Assembly: GCF_040683095.1 (NCBI RefSeq)
Contig: NZ_JBFBCI010000045.1
Location: 12,505 to 76,504 of the forward strand
Direction: 5' to 3'
Length of the DNA: 64,000 nucleotides
From: Sphaerisporangium sp040683095
GTDB taxonomy: Bacteria > Actinomycetota > Actinomycetes > Streptosporangiales > Streptosporangiaceae
Of the stretch, positions 52,064-60,785 are shown in pieces. Numbering within the stretch: position 1 is the stretch's first letter; the number at the start of each line of letters is the position of its first letter. The notes beneath the pieces are model-generated. The model worked only from the letters and a program-made list of their open reading frames with translations. It searched no databases and was not told the DNA's origin. Both the position numbers and the translations under genes were made by a program.

Positions 52064-53113
52064 TCAGAGGGTCAGGCCGATGAAGACGGGTTCGTTGACG
52101 AGGGTTATGCCGAACTTGGCTTCGACGCCGTCCTTCACCTCGCGGGCCAGGGCCAGGATGTCCGACGCGGTGGCCGTACCGGGGTTGGTCAGGGCGAGGG
52201 TGTGCTTGGTCGAGATGCGCGCCGGGCCGCGCGCGTACCCCTTGAGGAACCCGGCGTGCTCGATCAGCCACGCGGCCGGCACCTTCACGGCGCCTCCCGG
52301 AACGTCCCAGCGGGGGAACCCGGGCGCGCGGAGCTCCAGCTCAGCGGCCTCGGCGGCGCTCAGGATCGGGTTGGTGAAGAACGAGCCCGCGCTGCGTGTG
52401 TCCGGGTCGGCGGCGTCCAGCACCATGCCCTTGCCGCGCCGCAGCGCGAGGACGGCCGAGCGGGCCTCGTCGAGCGCGACCCGGCCGCCGAGCTCCACCC
52501 CGAGCCGCGCGGCCAGCTCCTTGTACGCAACAGGCCCAGATTTATCCGACTTCTCCAGCACGTACGTCACCGACACCACGACATAACGCGCGAGATCATC
52601 CTTGAACGCGCTGTGCCGGTACGCGAAGCCGCACTGGGAGGCGTCCAGATCGAGCAGCTCCCGCGCCCGACGATCGTACACGCGGACCCCGGTGATCGTC
52701 TGCGACACGTCCTGCCCGTACGCGCCGACGTTCTGGATCGGCGTCGACCCGACCGACCCCGGGACGCCCGACAGGCACTCCAGCCCGGACCACCCCTCCG
52801 CGACCGTCCGCGCGACCAGCGCGTCCCAGTCCTCCCCGGCCTCGACGGCGACCGCCACCGCCCCGTCCCCCCGGTCCAGGACCTCGACCCCCCGCGAGGA
52901 GACCTTGATCACGAGCCCGTCGAACCCGTCGTCGGACACGACCAGGTTGCTGCCGCCGCCCAGCAGCAGCACCGGCTCCCCGGCGCGGTCGGCCTCGGCC
53001 ACCAGCGCGACCAGCTCGTCCCCGGAACGTGCCTCCACGAAGGCGCGGGCCGCCCCGCCCACCCTCAACGTGGTGTACGGGGCGAGCCGTACACCACCCA
53101 CACGGTCAGCCAT
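52064..53113 (-). CDS. murB: UDP-N-acetylenolpyruvoylglucosamine reductase
   Basis: Makes UDP-N-acetylmuramate with NADPH in the cytoplasm for peptidoglycan. The start ATG is at 53111-53113 (MADRVGGVRLAPYTTLRVGG), giving 349 aa. The FAD-binding VLLLGGGSNLVVSDDGFDGL motif, the catalytic-loop VGSTPIQNVGAYG and the C-terminal GSFFTNPI segment with its catalytic Ser are present (type I MurB). In actinomycetes murB often follows the rpmG–MaoC genes, as it does here on the minus strand. Confidence 0.96.
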   Translation of the reverse strand: MADRVGGVRLAPYTTLRVGGAARAFVEARSGDELVALVAEADRAGEPVLLLGGGSNLVVSDDGFDGLVIKVSSRGVEVLDRGDGAVAVAVEAGEDWDALVARTVAEGWSGLECLSGVPGSVGSTPIQNVGAYGQDVSQTITGVRVYDRRARELLDLDASQCGFAYRHSAFKDDLARYVVVSVTYVLEKSDKSGPVAYKELAARLGVELGGRVALDEARSAVLALRRGKGMVLDAADPDTRSAGSFFTNPILSAAEAAELELRAPGFPRWDVPGGAVKVPAAWLIEHAGFLKGYARGPARISTKHTLALTNPGTATASDILALAREVKDGVEAKFGITLVNEPVFIGLTL

Positions 53114-53257
53114 GCACCCTTCCCAGCACCCCGAAGCGTCCGCGGGCGCGAGGACACCGCGCACCGGCCCTCAAGCCTAGACCGGACCGCCCCACTCCCC
53201 GCCCATCCGGGGCACGGGCCTACCGGCCGCCCGAGCGCAGAGGTACGAAAGGGCAGG

Positions 53258-53686
53258 TCAGGCGAGGCGTACGGTGGCGCGGGCCTTGGACAGCACCCGG
53301 GAGTCGCCGGACCTCGCCGTCAGCGAGATGACCACCCGGTTGTCGTCCAGCTTGTCCTCGACGACGCCGCTGACCGTGATCACGGCGCCCTCGTCGTTGT
53401 CCGGGACGACGACCATGGACGAGAACCGCACGCCGTAGTCGACCAGCGCGCCCGGATCGCCCGCCCAGTCGGTGACGAACCGCCCGGCCTGGGCCATGGT
53501 GAACATGCCGTGCGCGATCACGTCGGGCAGGCCGACGGCCTTGGCGTACCGCTCGTTCCAGTGGATCGGATTGAAGTCGCCCGACGCCCCGGCGTACATG
53601 ACCAGGTTGACGCGGTGGACGGGGTAGCCGACGGCCGGGATCTGCAGGCCGATCTCGACCTCGTCGTACTTGATGGTGGCGCCCAT
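53258..53686 (-). CDS. MaoC-type (R)-hydratase, HadB-like
   Basis: 142 aa single hot-dog domain. It has the hydratase motif region YAGASGDFNPIHWNERYAKA, with catalytic Asp and His in DFNPIHW. It starts 2 bp after the stop of the HadA-like gene, so the two should form a heterodimer, as known for mycobacterial HadAB dehydratases of fatty-acid elongation. Here a role in fatty acid or polyketide dehydration is probable; a hadC gene is not present. Confidence 0.9.
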   Translation of the reverse strand: MGATIKYDEVEIGLQIPAVGYPVHRVNLVMYAGASGDFNPIHWNERYAKAVGLPDVIAHGMFTMAQAGRFVTDWAGDPGALVDYGVRFSSMVVVPDNDEGAVITVSGVVEDKLDDNRVVISLTARSGDSRVLSKARATVRLA

Positions 53687-53688
53687 GC

Positions 53689-54138
53689 CTACTTCGCCCC
53701 TCCCCGCTCGATCAGCGTGTTGTAGGTGGTGCAGACCGGCTCGCCCTGGACGGTCGTCACCTGGCTCGTGACGGTGAGCAGCTCGTTGCGGCCAAGGCTG
53801 CGGATCTCGGAGATCGTGGACTCGCAGAGCAACTCGTCGCCGGCGTGGATGGGGCGGACGTACTCGAACCGCTGCTCACCGTGGACGACCATGGCGAAGT
53901 CGAGCCCCAGGTCGGGGTCGGCCAGCGCCTCCCCGGCGCCGGCGAGGGTGAACACGATGGGGAACGTCGGCGGGGCGACGACGTCGGGGTGACCGGCGGC
54001 GCGGGCGGCCTCGGGGTCGCGGTAGATCGGGTTGTGATCGCCGATGGCGGCCGCGAACTCCTTGATCTTGACGCGGCTCACCTCGTAAGAGGTGGACGCC
54101 GGGTATGTCCTCCCGACGAAATCGCGGTTCAAAGCCAT
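53689..54138 (-). CDS. MaoC N-terminal-type dehydratase subunit, HadA-like
   Basis: 149 aa from the ATG at 54136-54138 (MALNRDFVGRTYPASTSYEV). It is a FAS1-type dehydratase hot-dog domain (FAAAIGDHNPIYRDPEAARA) lacking a clear full hydratase motif, typical of the substrate-tail-binding HadA subunit. It partners the HadB-like protein 2 bp downstream. rpmG lies upstream but a terminator (54441-54471) separates the two, so this gene should have its own promoter. Confidence 0.88.
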   Translation of the reverse strand: MALNRDFVGRTYPASTSYEVSRVKIKEFAAAIGDHNPIYRDPEAARAAGHPDVVAPPTFPIVFTLAGAGEALADPDLGLDFAMVVHGEQRFEYVRPIHAGDELLCESTISEIRSLGRNELLTVTSQVTTVQGEPVCTTYNTLIERGGAK

Positions 54139-54805
54139 CGTGCGGGTGCCCTTTCGGAACGCGAAGCTGTTGCGCCCGACGGTAACAGAACAACCTTCGG
54201 CCGTGGTCGGGCGGAAGAACGTTCCCACCCCCGCGGCCTCGCGTCATTCCGCCGGACACGGAGAACGCTAGCCCGTTTCCTCCGCGAACCGGCGGAGCCC
54301 GGCCTGTCGCGGTGATCACATCGCGGGAGCCCGCCTCGGCCCCTCACCGAGACCAGCCTCCGGCCGATCCCGCTCACCAAGGGCGAACGCACACAGGACG
54401 CCCACCAAATGCACAATACCCATCGGTTTCCGGGCATACGGAAAACCGGCGTTCCGTCATGGAACGCCGGTCACGCACACAAAGCCCAGCCGATGCCTGG
54501 CACCGCACCTACGACGGCGATGCCGACCATCGCGCCAGGCGAGCCACTCGGCGACCCGCCTCAGGCGGACGTACGCCGCACCATGCCTCCGAGATCGTCT
54601 CCGCCGCGCGCCGAAGACCGGCGAGCGCATGAACAGAGAGCAGCATCCGCGACCGACCCGTGCCCACCCCCGGACGGATCGACGGAAGACCGCGACGGCC
54701 GGTACGACCGGCGATCACGCACCTCGGAACTCGGCGGACCGGATGGACCTCGAAAAGACCGCCCGCGCCCCTCTCAGCGCCCCAAGGCACCGAGACGGCG
54801 TGTGC
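54139..54805. other. Long rpmG–hadA intergenic region
   Basis: 667 bp without a supportable gene. It contains the rpmG terminator and presumably the hadA promoter. Open frames here have no ribosome site and are rich in Arg/Pro, as expected of chance frames in high-GC DNA. Confidence 0.6.
54441..54471 (-). terminator. Intrinsic terminator after rpmG
   Basis: ACCGGCGTTCC (54445-54455) pairs perfectly with GGAACGCCGGT (54461-54471) around a 5-base loop. On the minus strand the stem is followed by TTTTCC. It lies about 335 bp after the rpmG stop. Confidence 0.75.
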
Positions 54806-54970
54806 CTAGCGGGTCTCGCGGTGAGGACGGTGGCACTTGCAGTTGGGGCAGTACTTCTTCAGCTCAAGCCGGTCCGGGTCGTTACGCCGGTTCTTCCGCG
54901 TGATGTAGTTGCGGTGCTTGCACTCCTGGCAGGCCAGCGTGATCTTCGGCCTAACGTCGGTGGCAGCCAC
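54806..54970 (-). CDS. rpmG: 50S ribosomal protein L33 (zinc-binding form)
   Basis: 54 aa from the GTG at 54968-54970, stop TAG at 54806. It reads VAATDVRPKITLACQECKHR, then NYITRKNRRNDPDRLELKKY and CPNCKCHRPHRETR. The two CxxC pairs (CQEC, CPNC) bind zinc, so it is the C+ form. It follows tRNA-Met by 77 bp on the same strand, the usual tRNA-Thr–tRNA-Met–rpmG arrangement of actinobacteria. Confidence 0.95.
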   Translation of the reverse strand: MAATDVRPKITLACQECKHRNYITRKNRRNDPDRLELKKYCPNCKCHRPHRETR

Positions 54971-55047
54971 GTGGGAGTGCCTTTCTACGTTTGGGACACA
55001 TGGACAACCCGAACCAGGTGACCTTCACAGGAAACCCGGCAGGGTAG

Positions 55048-55121
55048 TAGCGGAGGCCGGACTTGAACCGGCGACACAGCGATTATGAGCCGCTTGCTCT
55101 GCCTGACTGAGCTACTCCGCC
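55048..55121 (-). tRNA. tRNA-Met (CAU)
   Basis: 74 nt. Acceptor GGCGGAG pairs with CTCCGCT (G-U at the end pair), D-arm GTAGCTCAGTCAGGC, anticodon loop CTCATAA (CAT at 55085-55087), T-arm GCCGGTTCAAGTCCGGC. CCA is not encoded. Linked to tRNA-Thr and rpmG. Confidence 0.95.
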
Positions 55122-55298
55122 TCAGGGTCGACGAACGCGACCGGCTTGGAAAGGATACCCGACCTGTACGACGATCGCGTACACGTGTTCACGTACCCGA
55201 TCTGGGCTAGGTGCTCCCAGTATGCCTGATCGCTGGACGCCTACACTTCCCCTTTATTCGGCAGGCGGACTATTGAGCACGGTCAGATAACCCACCCA

Positions 55299-55345
55299 AG
55301 CGAAAAGCCCCACCCCGGAAACCCGAGAGAGGGCGTCTGCGCTGT
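55299..55345 (-). terminator. Possible terminator after tRNA-Thr
   Basis: Just after tRNA-Thr a GC-rich weak stem (GCCC…GGGC) is followed by TTTTCGC on the minus strand. The pairing is imperfect, so this is tentative. Confidence 0.35.
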
Positions 55346-55347
55346 CG

Positions 55348-55420
55348 AGCCCCTTTACGGAATCGAACCGTAGACCTTCTCCTTACCATGGAGACGCTCT
55401 GCCGACTGAGCTAAAGGGGC
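55348..55420 (-). tRNA. tRNA-Thr (GGU)
   Basis: 73 nt. Acceptor GCCCCTT pairs with AAGGGGC, D-arm TAGCTCAGTCGGCAGAGC, anticodon stem TCTCC/GGAGA around loop ATGGTAA (anticodon GGT), T-arm ACGGTTCGATTCCGT. CCA is not encoded. Confidence 0.95.
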
Positions 55421-55577
55421 CTGTCACTCGCGTTCCGCGTTCCCGCGTCGCGCTGCGGACAGGTGTAACCATACACGGACCCCGCGACCGACGCGAATCA
55501 GAACGCCCATCGGGGAACCCGTCCGGCGCCGCGCACGCCGGGCCCCGGAACCCGTGCCGGCGCCCGGCCCGCGAGGG

Positions 55578-55796
55578 TCAGTGGACGGCCTCGCGACGCC
55601 TCGTCGGCGACCGTTCCCCGAAGGGCAGGGTGACCACTTCGCACAGATCGGCGAGGTCGACGAAACGGCGCAGCTCGTCCACCGAGAAGCAGTCGGCGAC
55701 CAGTTCTCCGTACCGGCGAAGACGGAGCACCTGACGGCCGTCGCGCGTCGCGGCCGTTATCTCGTAGCCGTCGGGCCCGACCCAGCGCGTCTCCAT
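55578..55796 (-). CDS. Small hypothetical protein, 72 aa
   Basis: From the ATG at 55794-55796 it reads METRWVGPDGYEITAATRDG, then RQVLRLRRYGELVADCFSVD and ELRRFVDLADLCEVVTLPFG. It looks like a compact beta-beta-beta-alpha domain with no membrane segment. The pattern is familiar from small actinomycete proteins with no known role. It lies just downstream of the tRNA cluster's promoter side and upstream of an AT-rich inverted repeat at 55947. Confidence 0.7.
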   Translation of the reverse strand: METRWVGPDGYEITAATRDGRQVLRLRRYGELVADCFSVDELRRFVDLADLCEVVTLPFGERSPTRRREAVH

Positions 55797-56110
55797 AGCC
55801 GGACAGAGTATTCCCAAGCACCGTCAGTTTCGGGAAACGACACGCATCCCCAGGTCACCAATCGACCCTCCAGCGCGAAAGGGCACGTCAGCCCCACCGC
55901 GAAGAACATCCCGCCGATTTCATCCCTCAAACCCCTTGTCGTATTGTTCAACGAAATTTACCGTTGAAGCGTCCCAGCGTACGGGCGCCACCACCATCAC
56001 AACGGCTGGCCCCCCTCCCCCCGGGCATCACGGTGTACGCCCCGGGGAACGGCGTCGGCATCGCCCTGCCCACGACGTGAGCGGCGGGAGGAGGCCCGTT
56101 CAGGCCAGAT
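55797..56110. other. Intergenic region, AT-rich
   Basis: No gene is supported. It holds the probable promoter of the 72-aa gene and a perfect inverted repeat at 55947-55968. Confidence 0.5.
55947..55968. promoter_or_regulatory. Inverted repeat TTCAACG-N8-CGTTGAA
   Basis: Perfect 7-bp arms around the AT-rich spacer AAATTTAC, about 150 bp upstream of the 72-aa gene. It has the size and composition of a repressor site. Confidence 0.4.
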
Positions 56111-56638
56111 TCAGGCCCGGCCGGACTCCTCCGGGCCGCCGGTGAGGGCCGGGCTCTCGGCGAGGGTGTTGAAGCGCTCCAGCATGCACGCCAGCAACCG
56201 GACGTCCTCCTGCGGCCAGGTGCCCAACAGTGCGTGGAAACGCCGCTGGCGGGCCGTACGGGCGCGTAGGAGCCTCGCCCGGCCCTCCGGTGTCAGGTCG
56301 AGCAGGTGGGCGCGGCCGTCGAGCGGGTCCGGCTGGCGCCCGATCAGCCCGAGCTCGTCCAGCACCTTCAGCTGACGGCTGATCGTCCCCTTGCCGACGC
56401 CGAAGTAGGCGGCCAGGTCGCTCGGCCGCGCCGGGGCGGCCTCGTCGATGCGGACCAGAATCCCGTACGCGCCGGGCTCCAACTCGGGGTGCACCTCGCG
56501 GCCCATCTCGGCCGACAGCGCGCGCGAGCGCCGGAAGAGGACGCCCAGCTGACGCTCGACCGCACGGAACGCCTCGTACTCGTCGCCCGGGATCCCCTCG
56601 GGCGCCTCCGCGGACGGCGCCGCCTGGGTCTCGGTCAT
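56111..56638 (-). CDS. MarR-family regulator (last gene of pump operon)
   Basis: 175 aa from the ATG at 56636-56638 (MTETQAAPSAEAPEGIPGDE). Winged-helix MarR fold: RPSDLAAYFGVGKGTISRQL as recognition helix region, and the DxR wing region QPDPLDGRAHLLDLTPEG. It follows the YceI fusion gene by 104 bp on the same strand. With the MarR at 60221-60781, the pump operon has a MarR gene at both ends. Confidence 0.9.
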   Translation of the reverse strand: MTETQAAPSAEAPEGIPGDEYEAFRAVERQLGVLFRRSRALSAEMGREVHPELEPGAYGILVRIDEAAPARPSDLAAYFGVGKGTISRQLKVLDELGLIGRQPDPLDGRAHLLDLTPEGRARLLRARTARQRRFHALLGTWPQEDVRLLACMLERFNTLAESPALTGGPEESGRA

Positions 56639-56742
56639 CGTGAAGCCTCCTCTCTCGTCTTCCAGTATCGAACGCCCGGCGCCGCCCGTCTCCGGGCACG
56701 CGGGCAGGAGCGCCCGCGCGTGGACGCCCCGACGCCCAACGA

Positions 56743-57624
56743 TCAGGACTCGGGCAGGCGTTCCCCCTGGACGGCCTGGACGTCCAGTTCGACCTTCAAC
56801 GTGGCCCCGATGAGCGTGATCCCCGCCGCCACGACCTGGTTGTAGTTCATGGCGAAGTCCTCGCGGTGCAGGTCGGTGGTGGCGCGGAACGCCGCGCGCA
56901 GGCCGCCCCACGGATCCGGGCTCGTCCCGAGATAGCCCAGGTCGAGGTCGACCGGACGCGTGATGCCGGCCATGGTCAGCAGGCCGTGCACCGTCCACCG
57001 GTCCTGGCCCGCCGGGGTGAGCCCGGTGCTCCGGTAGGAGATCACCGGGAACGGGCCCACGTCCAGGAAGTCCGCAGAGCGCAGGTGGTCGTCGCGCGTC
57101 CGGTTGCCGGTGTCGATCGACGCGGCGGCGATCTCGGCGACCACGGCGGACTCCTCCGCGCTCGCGCCGACCTGGATGCGCCCGGCGAACTCGTGGAACC
57201 GTCCCTGCACGCTGGACAGGCCCAGGTGCTGGGCGGTCGCGGAGACCTTGGAGTGCGCCGGGTCGATCGTCCAGACGCCGGGCGGCGGGAGTTCCACGCC
57301 GCCCTGCCGCGCGAGCACGAGCGTGCCGAGCTCGGCGGCCCCCGAGGCGGTCGCGATGGCCGTGGAGGCGGCCGGGGCGTACCCGATCGCGGTGACCACG
57401 ACGGTGTAGACGCCGGGGTTCAGCGGCGGCGTCGTGACCGCGCCGTCGGCGTCCGCCTCGGCCCTGACCACCTGGCGTCCGGACATGTCGGTCACCGTGG
57501 CGACCGCGTGCTGCACCGCCCAGCCGTCCTTGGTCCGCACCAGGGCGCGCAGCCCGCGCCCCGGAGCGGGAGCGCCGTCCGCGGGGTGCGAAGCGGCGTC
57601 CCAGGCGTTTCTCGTGGTGTACAT
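56743..57624 (-). CDS. YceI-family protein with N-terminal transthyretin-like domain
   Basis: 293 aa from the ATG at 57622-57624. Residues about 25-105 form a carboxypeptidase-regulatory-like beta domain (LRALVRTKDGWAVQHAVATV, NPGVYTVVVTAIGYAPAAST), closely like the three repeats at the end of the adjacent MFS pump. Residues about 113-290 are a YceI lipocalin-like barrel (PGVWTIDPAHSKVSATAQHL; VVAEIAAASIDTGNRTRDDH), a family that binds polyisoprenoid or other lipid-like molecules. There is no signal peptide, so it should be cytoplasmic. It starts 41 bp after the pump gene, so a functional pairing is likely. Ligand unknown. Confidence 0.88.
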   Translation of the reverse strand: MYTTRNAWDAASHPADGAPAPGRGLRALVRTKDGWAVQHAVATVTDMSGRQVVRAEADADGAVTTPPLNPGVYTVVVTAIGYAPAASTAIATASGAAELGTLVLARQGGVELPPPGVWTIDPAHSKVSATAQHLGLSSVQGRFHEFAGRIQVGASAEESAVVAEIAAASIDTGNRTRDDHLRSADFLDVGPFPVISYRSTGLTPAGQDRWTVHGLLTMAGITRPVDLDLGYLGTSPDPWGGLRAAFRATTDLHREDFAMNYNQVVAAGITLIGATLKVELDVQAVQGERLPES

Positions 57625-57665
57625 CGGGTCCCCTCGTTCGCTCGCCCGCCGATGCTGACCCGCGG

Positions 57666-60221
57666 TCATTCGGGGTGGCCGAGCACGACGTCGTACGCCT
57701 CGTCGCCGTGCCCGGAGAGGTTGAGCGTGCTCGCCACGGGCGGGTACCCGCCGGCGATGACGGTGTACTGGCCGCCGGTGAGGTCGGCGAACGCGTACTC
57801 GCCGTCCGCGCCGGTGGTCGAGGAGCCGACCACGTTCCCCGCGCCGTCGAGCAGCGTGACCCGCGCGTCGGCGAGCGGCCCGCCGTCCTTCACCCGGACC
57901 GTGCCCCTGACCTGGGCGGCGGCGAGCAGCTCGACGTCCTGCCTGGTCTGGCCGGTGCCGACCTCGACCGGGACGGCCGCCGGGCGGTGCCCCGCCGCGC
58001 TGACCGTGAGGGTGTGGACGCCGGCGACGATCCCGGCGAAGCCGAAGGCGCCGGCCGCGTCGGTCGTGCCCGTCGAGACGACCTCGCCCCGCACGTCGGT
58101 GACGACGACCATCGCCTCGGCGACGGGCAGGCCGCCGGGGGTGCGGACGGTGCCGAGCAGGCGGCCGGAGCCGGCCAGCACCAGGTCGAAGTCGAGCGGC
58201 TGGTCGCCGACGACGAGCGTCGCCACCTGCGGATCGTGATCGCCGGCGGACGCGATGAGCACGTAGGTGCCGCTGCCGGGCGTCCACAGGTCGTAGCCGC
58301 CATCCGGCCGCGTGACCGCGCGGCCGAGCTGGTGCCCGCGCACGTCGATCAGCGTGAGGGTGGCGTGGCCCACCGGCCCGCCGTCGGCGCCTCGGACGAA
58401 CCCGCGGATCCCGCTGCCGCCCTCCGTGTCTCCCACGTCCCCCACTGTGGGCGCGTCGAACGCGTCGCGCACCCGCGCCGCCGCGGCGTACGCGTCGCGC
58501 ACCCGCGCCGCCGCGGCGTACGCCTCCCGCGCGCTGCCGTTGCGGGACGCCGCGAGGCCGTTCGCCGCGGGCTCGGCGCCCACGGAGACCAGCTCCTGGG
58601 TTTCGCGCTGCGCGTGACGGCCGGGCGTCGAACCGTTCCGGACGGGGGCGTACTCGTCGGCGGCGGCCCGGATCTGCTCGGCGTTGGACGTGCGCAGCGG
58701 CACCTCCCGGATGAACAGCATGCTGATCAGGGCGAGCAGGGCGAACGGCGCCGCGTACAGGAAGATGTCGCCGGCTCCGTGCCCGTACGCGCTCTCGACC
58801 ACCGTACGGACCGGGGCGGGCAGCGACGACAGGACGGGAACCGAGCCGTCGCCCGGCATGGCCGTGACGCCGAGCTTGGCCAGGCCCCCCTCCAGGTAGT
58901 GGACGACCCGGTTGCCGAGCAGGGCGCCGAGCGCCGAGACGCCGAGCGCGCCGCCGAGCGTGCGGAAGAACGCCACGACCGAGCTGGCCGCGCCCAGTTC
59001 CTCCGGCCTGACCTGGTTCTGCACCGACAGGACGAGGTTCTGCATGGTCATTCCGACGCCCACGCCGACGCAGAACATGTAGACGGCGACGATCCAGTAC
59101 TCGGTGTCGTACCGCAGCGTCCCCATCAGGCCGAACCCGGCCGTCAGGAAGAGGCCGCCGATGACCAGGAAGATCTTCCAGCGTCCCGTGCGGGTGATGA
59201 TCTGCCCGGCGACCGTGGACGACAGGGCGAGACCGAGGATCATCGGCAGGGTCATGATGCCGGCCATGGTCGGCGACTCGCCGCGCGCGAGCTGGAAGTA
59301 CTGGCTGAGGAACGTCGTCGCGCCGAACATCGCGACGCCGACGAACAGGCTGGCCGCGACGGCGAGGCTGATCGCGCTGTTGCGGAACAGCCGCAGCGGG
59401 ACGATGGGCTCGCTCGCCCGCGCCTCGGCCAGCAGGAAGAACAGGCCGAGGACGACCGCGCCGCCGACCATCGCGGCGGTCTGCCACGACAGCCAGTCGT
59501 ACTTGTTGCCCGCGAACGACACCCACACCAGCAGCAGCGACACCGCCGCGGAGATGAGGACCGCGCCCGTCCAGTCGATCTTGACCTCGCGCTTGAGCGT
59601 CGGGACGTGCAGGGTCCTCTGCAGGACGAGCAGCGCGATCACGGCGAACGGCACGCCGACGTAGAAGCACCAGCGCCAGCCGAGCCAGGAGGTGTCCACG
59701 ATGACGCCGCCGATGAGCGGGCCGCCGATGGTGGCGAGCGCGAACACCGCGCCGAGGTAGCCGGAGTACCGGCCGCGCTCACGCGGCGAGATGATCGCCG
59801 CCATGATGACCTGGGCGAGCGCGGTGAGGCCGCCCACGCCGAGGCCCTGGACGACACGGGCTCCGATGAGCATCCCCGGGTTCTGCGAGAGGCCCGCGAT
59901 GGCCGAGCCGAGCACGAAGATGGCGAGGCCGAGCTGGACCAGGATCTTCTTGCTCATCAGGTCGGCGAGCTTGCCCCAGATGGGGGTGGAGATCGTCGTG
60001 GCGAGCAGCGTCGAGGTGATGACCCAGGTGTAGGTGGTCTCGTCGGCGTGCAGGTCGGCGATGATCGTCGGGAGGGCGTTGGAGACGACGGTCGACGACA
60101 GGATCGCCACGAACATGCCGAGCAGCAGGCCCGACAGCGCTTCAAGGATCTCGCGGTGCGTCATGGGGGCGGCCGGTTCGGGCGCCGCCTCCCGCACCCC
60201 GGCCGGTACTGCGGTTGTCAT
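57666..60221 (-). CDS. MFS (DHA2) drug exporter with three C-terminal transthyretin-like repeats
   Basis: 851 aa. Its ATG shares one base with the MarR stop (TGATG) and AAAGGA precedes it. Residues about 20-520 form a 14-helix DHA2/EmrB-type pump (GKLADLMSKKILVQLGLAIF motif A; GARVVQGLGVGGLTALAQVI motif C region). A low-complexity linker with a 30-bp duplication follows (about 530-595), then three 81-83-residue beta domains (about 601-850; each opens xVRG-x-VR-x-DGGP and contains a GxYxx segment), of carboxypeptidase-regulatory or CnaB-like type. With 14 helices both ends lie inside the cell, which is unusual for such domains. Plain DHA2 pumps are about 500 aa, so this is a genuine fusion. 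Confidence 0.92.
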   Translation of the reverse strand: MTTAVPAGVREAAPEPAAPMTHREILEALSGLLLGMFVAILSSTVVSNALPTIIADLHADETTYTWVITSTLLATTISTPIWGKLADLMSKKILVQLGLAIFVLGSAIAGLSQNPGMLIGARVVQGLGVGGLTALAQVIMAAIISPRERGRYSGYLGAVFALATIGGPLIGGVIVDTSWLGWRWCFYVGVPFAVIALLVLQRTLHVPTLKREVKIDWTGAVLISAAVSLLLVWVSFAGNKYDWLSWQTAAMVGGAVVLGLFFLLAEARASEPIVPLRLFRNSAISLAVAASLFVGVAMFGATTFLSQYFQLARGESPTMAGIMTLPMILGLALSSTVAGQIITRTGRWKIFLVIGGLFLTAGFGLMGTLRYDTEYWIVAVYMFCVGVGVGMTMQNLVLSVQNQVRPEELGAASSVVAFFRTLGGALGVSALGALLGNRVVHYLEGGLAKLGVTAMPGDGSVPVLSSLPAPVRTVVESAYGHGAGDIFLYAAPFALLALISMLFIREVPLRTSNAEQIRAAADEYAPVRNGSTPGRHAQRETQELVSVGAEPAANGLAASRNGSAREAYAAAARVRDAYAAAARVRDAFDAPTVGDVGDTEGGSGIRGFVRGADGGPVGHATLTLIDVRGHQLGRAVTRPDGGYDLWTPGSGTYVLIASAGDHDPQVATLVVGDQPLDFDLVLAGSGRLLGTVRTPGGLPVAEAMVVVTDVRGEVVSTGTTDAAGAFGFAGIVAGVHTLTVSAAGHRPAAVPVEVGTGQTRQDVELLAAAQVRGTVRVKDGGPLADARVTLLDGAGNVVGSSTTGADGEYAFADLTGGQYTVIAGGYPPVASTLNLSGHGDEAYDVVLGHPE
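58461..58520. repeat. 30-bp perfect tandem duplication in the pump linker
   Basis: Units 58461-58490 and 58491-58520 are identical and encode two copies of a ten-residue segment (AYAAAARVRD). Frame is preserved, lengthening the linker between membrane part and soluble repeats. Confidence 0.95.
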
Positions 60222-60781
60222 CAATGTCCTTTCACTGTCTGAGGCACCATCTGGGGCACTGCCGCCTGGGGCACCGTCTGGGCCGTGCGGGTCTGGGCCG
60301 TGCGGGTCTGGGCCGTGCGGGGGAGCCGCGTGGCACGCGCCCGGTGCGCGTCGAAGCTTGAGCGAAGACGGCCGATCAGGACGGAGAGTTCGGCGACCTC
60401 GTCGTCGGTCCAGTCCTCCAGGGTCTCGGCGAGCAGACGGCGGACGCGGGCGAGGTTGTCCTCGGCCACGCGCGTGCCGTCCGGCGTGAGCCGCACGTAC
60501 CAGGAGCGCCCGTCGTGGGGGTTCGGGACGCGTTCGATCCAGCCGCGGTCCCTGAGGTCCGCGACATGCCTGCTCATCACGGACAGGTCGACCTCGAACA
60601 GGCCGGCGAGGTCGCCGATGCGCTGTTCGCCGCATCGATGCAGCGTCGCGAGCAGCGCGAGTCCGGCGTGGGGGCCGGTGAACGGCAGGTCACGCTTGAT
60701 CGCCTTGATCACCGCGCCCATGTCGCTCAGCCTGGCGAGCAGTTCGCCGCAGCCCTCTTCTGACGCCATGACCGCCTCCAT
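60221..60781 (-). CDS. MarR-family repressor, first gene of pump operon
   Basis: 186 aa from the ATG at 60779-60781; a second ATG four codons on is possible. The winged helix reads IGDLAGLFEVDLSVMSRHVA–DLRDRGWIERVPNPHDGRSW. After the fold come about 35 low-complexity residues with an RTAQT pentapeptide array from a 15-bp ×3 repeat. Its stop overlaps the pump start by one base, so the two are coupled. Two almost identical palindromes directly upstream are its likely operators, and ligand binding would release the operon, as for other MarR-controlled drug pumps. Confidence 0.92.
   Translation of the reverse strand: MEAVMASEEGCGELLARLSDMGAVIKAIKRDLPFTGPHAGLALLATLHRCGEQRIGDLAGLFEVDLSVMSRHVADLRDRGWIERVPNPHDGRSWYVRLTPDGTRVAEDNLARVRRLLAETLEDWTDDEVAELSVLIGRLRSSFDAHRARATRLPRTAQTRTAQTRTAQTVPQAAVPQMVPQTVKGH
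60276..60320. repeat. 15-bp ×3 in-frame tandem repeat at the MarR C-terminus
   Basis: GTCTGGGCCGTGCGG occurs three times without change (60276-60290, 60291-60305, 60306-60320), giving RTAQT ×3 on the minus strand. Confidence 0.95.
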
Positions 60782-60785
60782 CTAG

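Noticed and set aside
54129..54632. Small Arg/Pro-rich frames between rpmG and the MaoC genes
   Set aside because: No ribosome sites or motifs; a perfect terminator lies within them.
55757..55951. 64-aa minus-strand frame upstream of the 72-aa gene
   Set aside because: It overlaps the start of the better-supported gene, has no ribosome site and shows no recognisable pattern.
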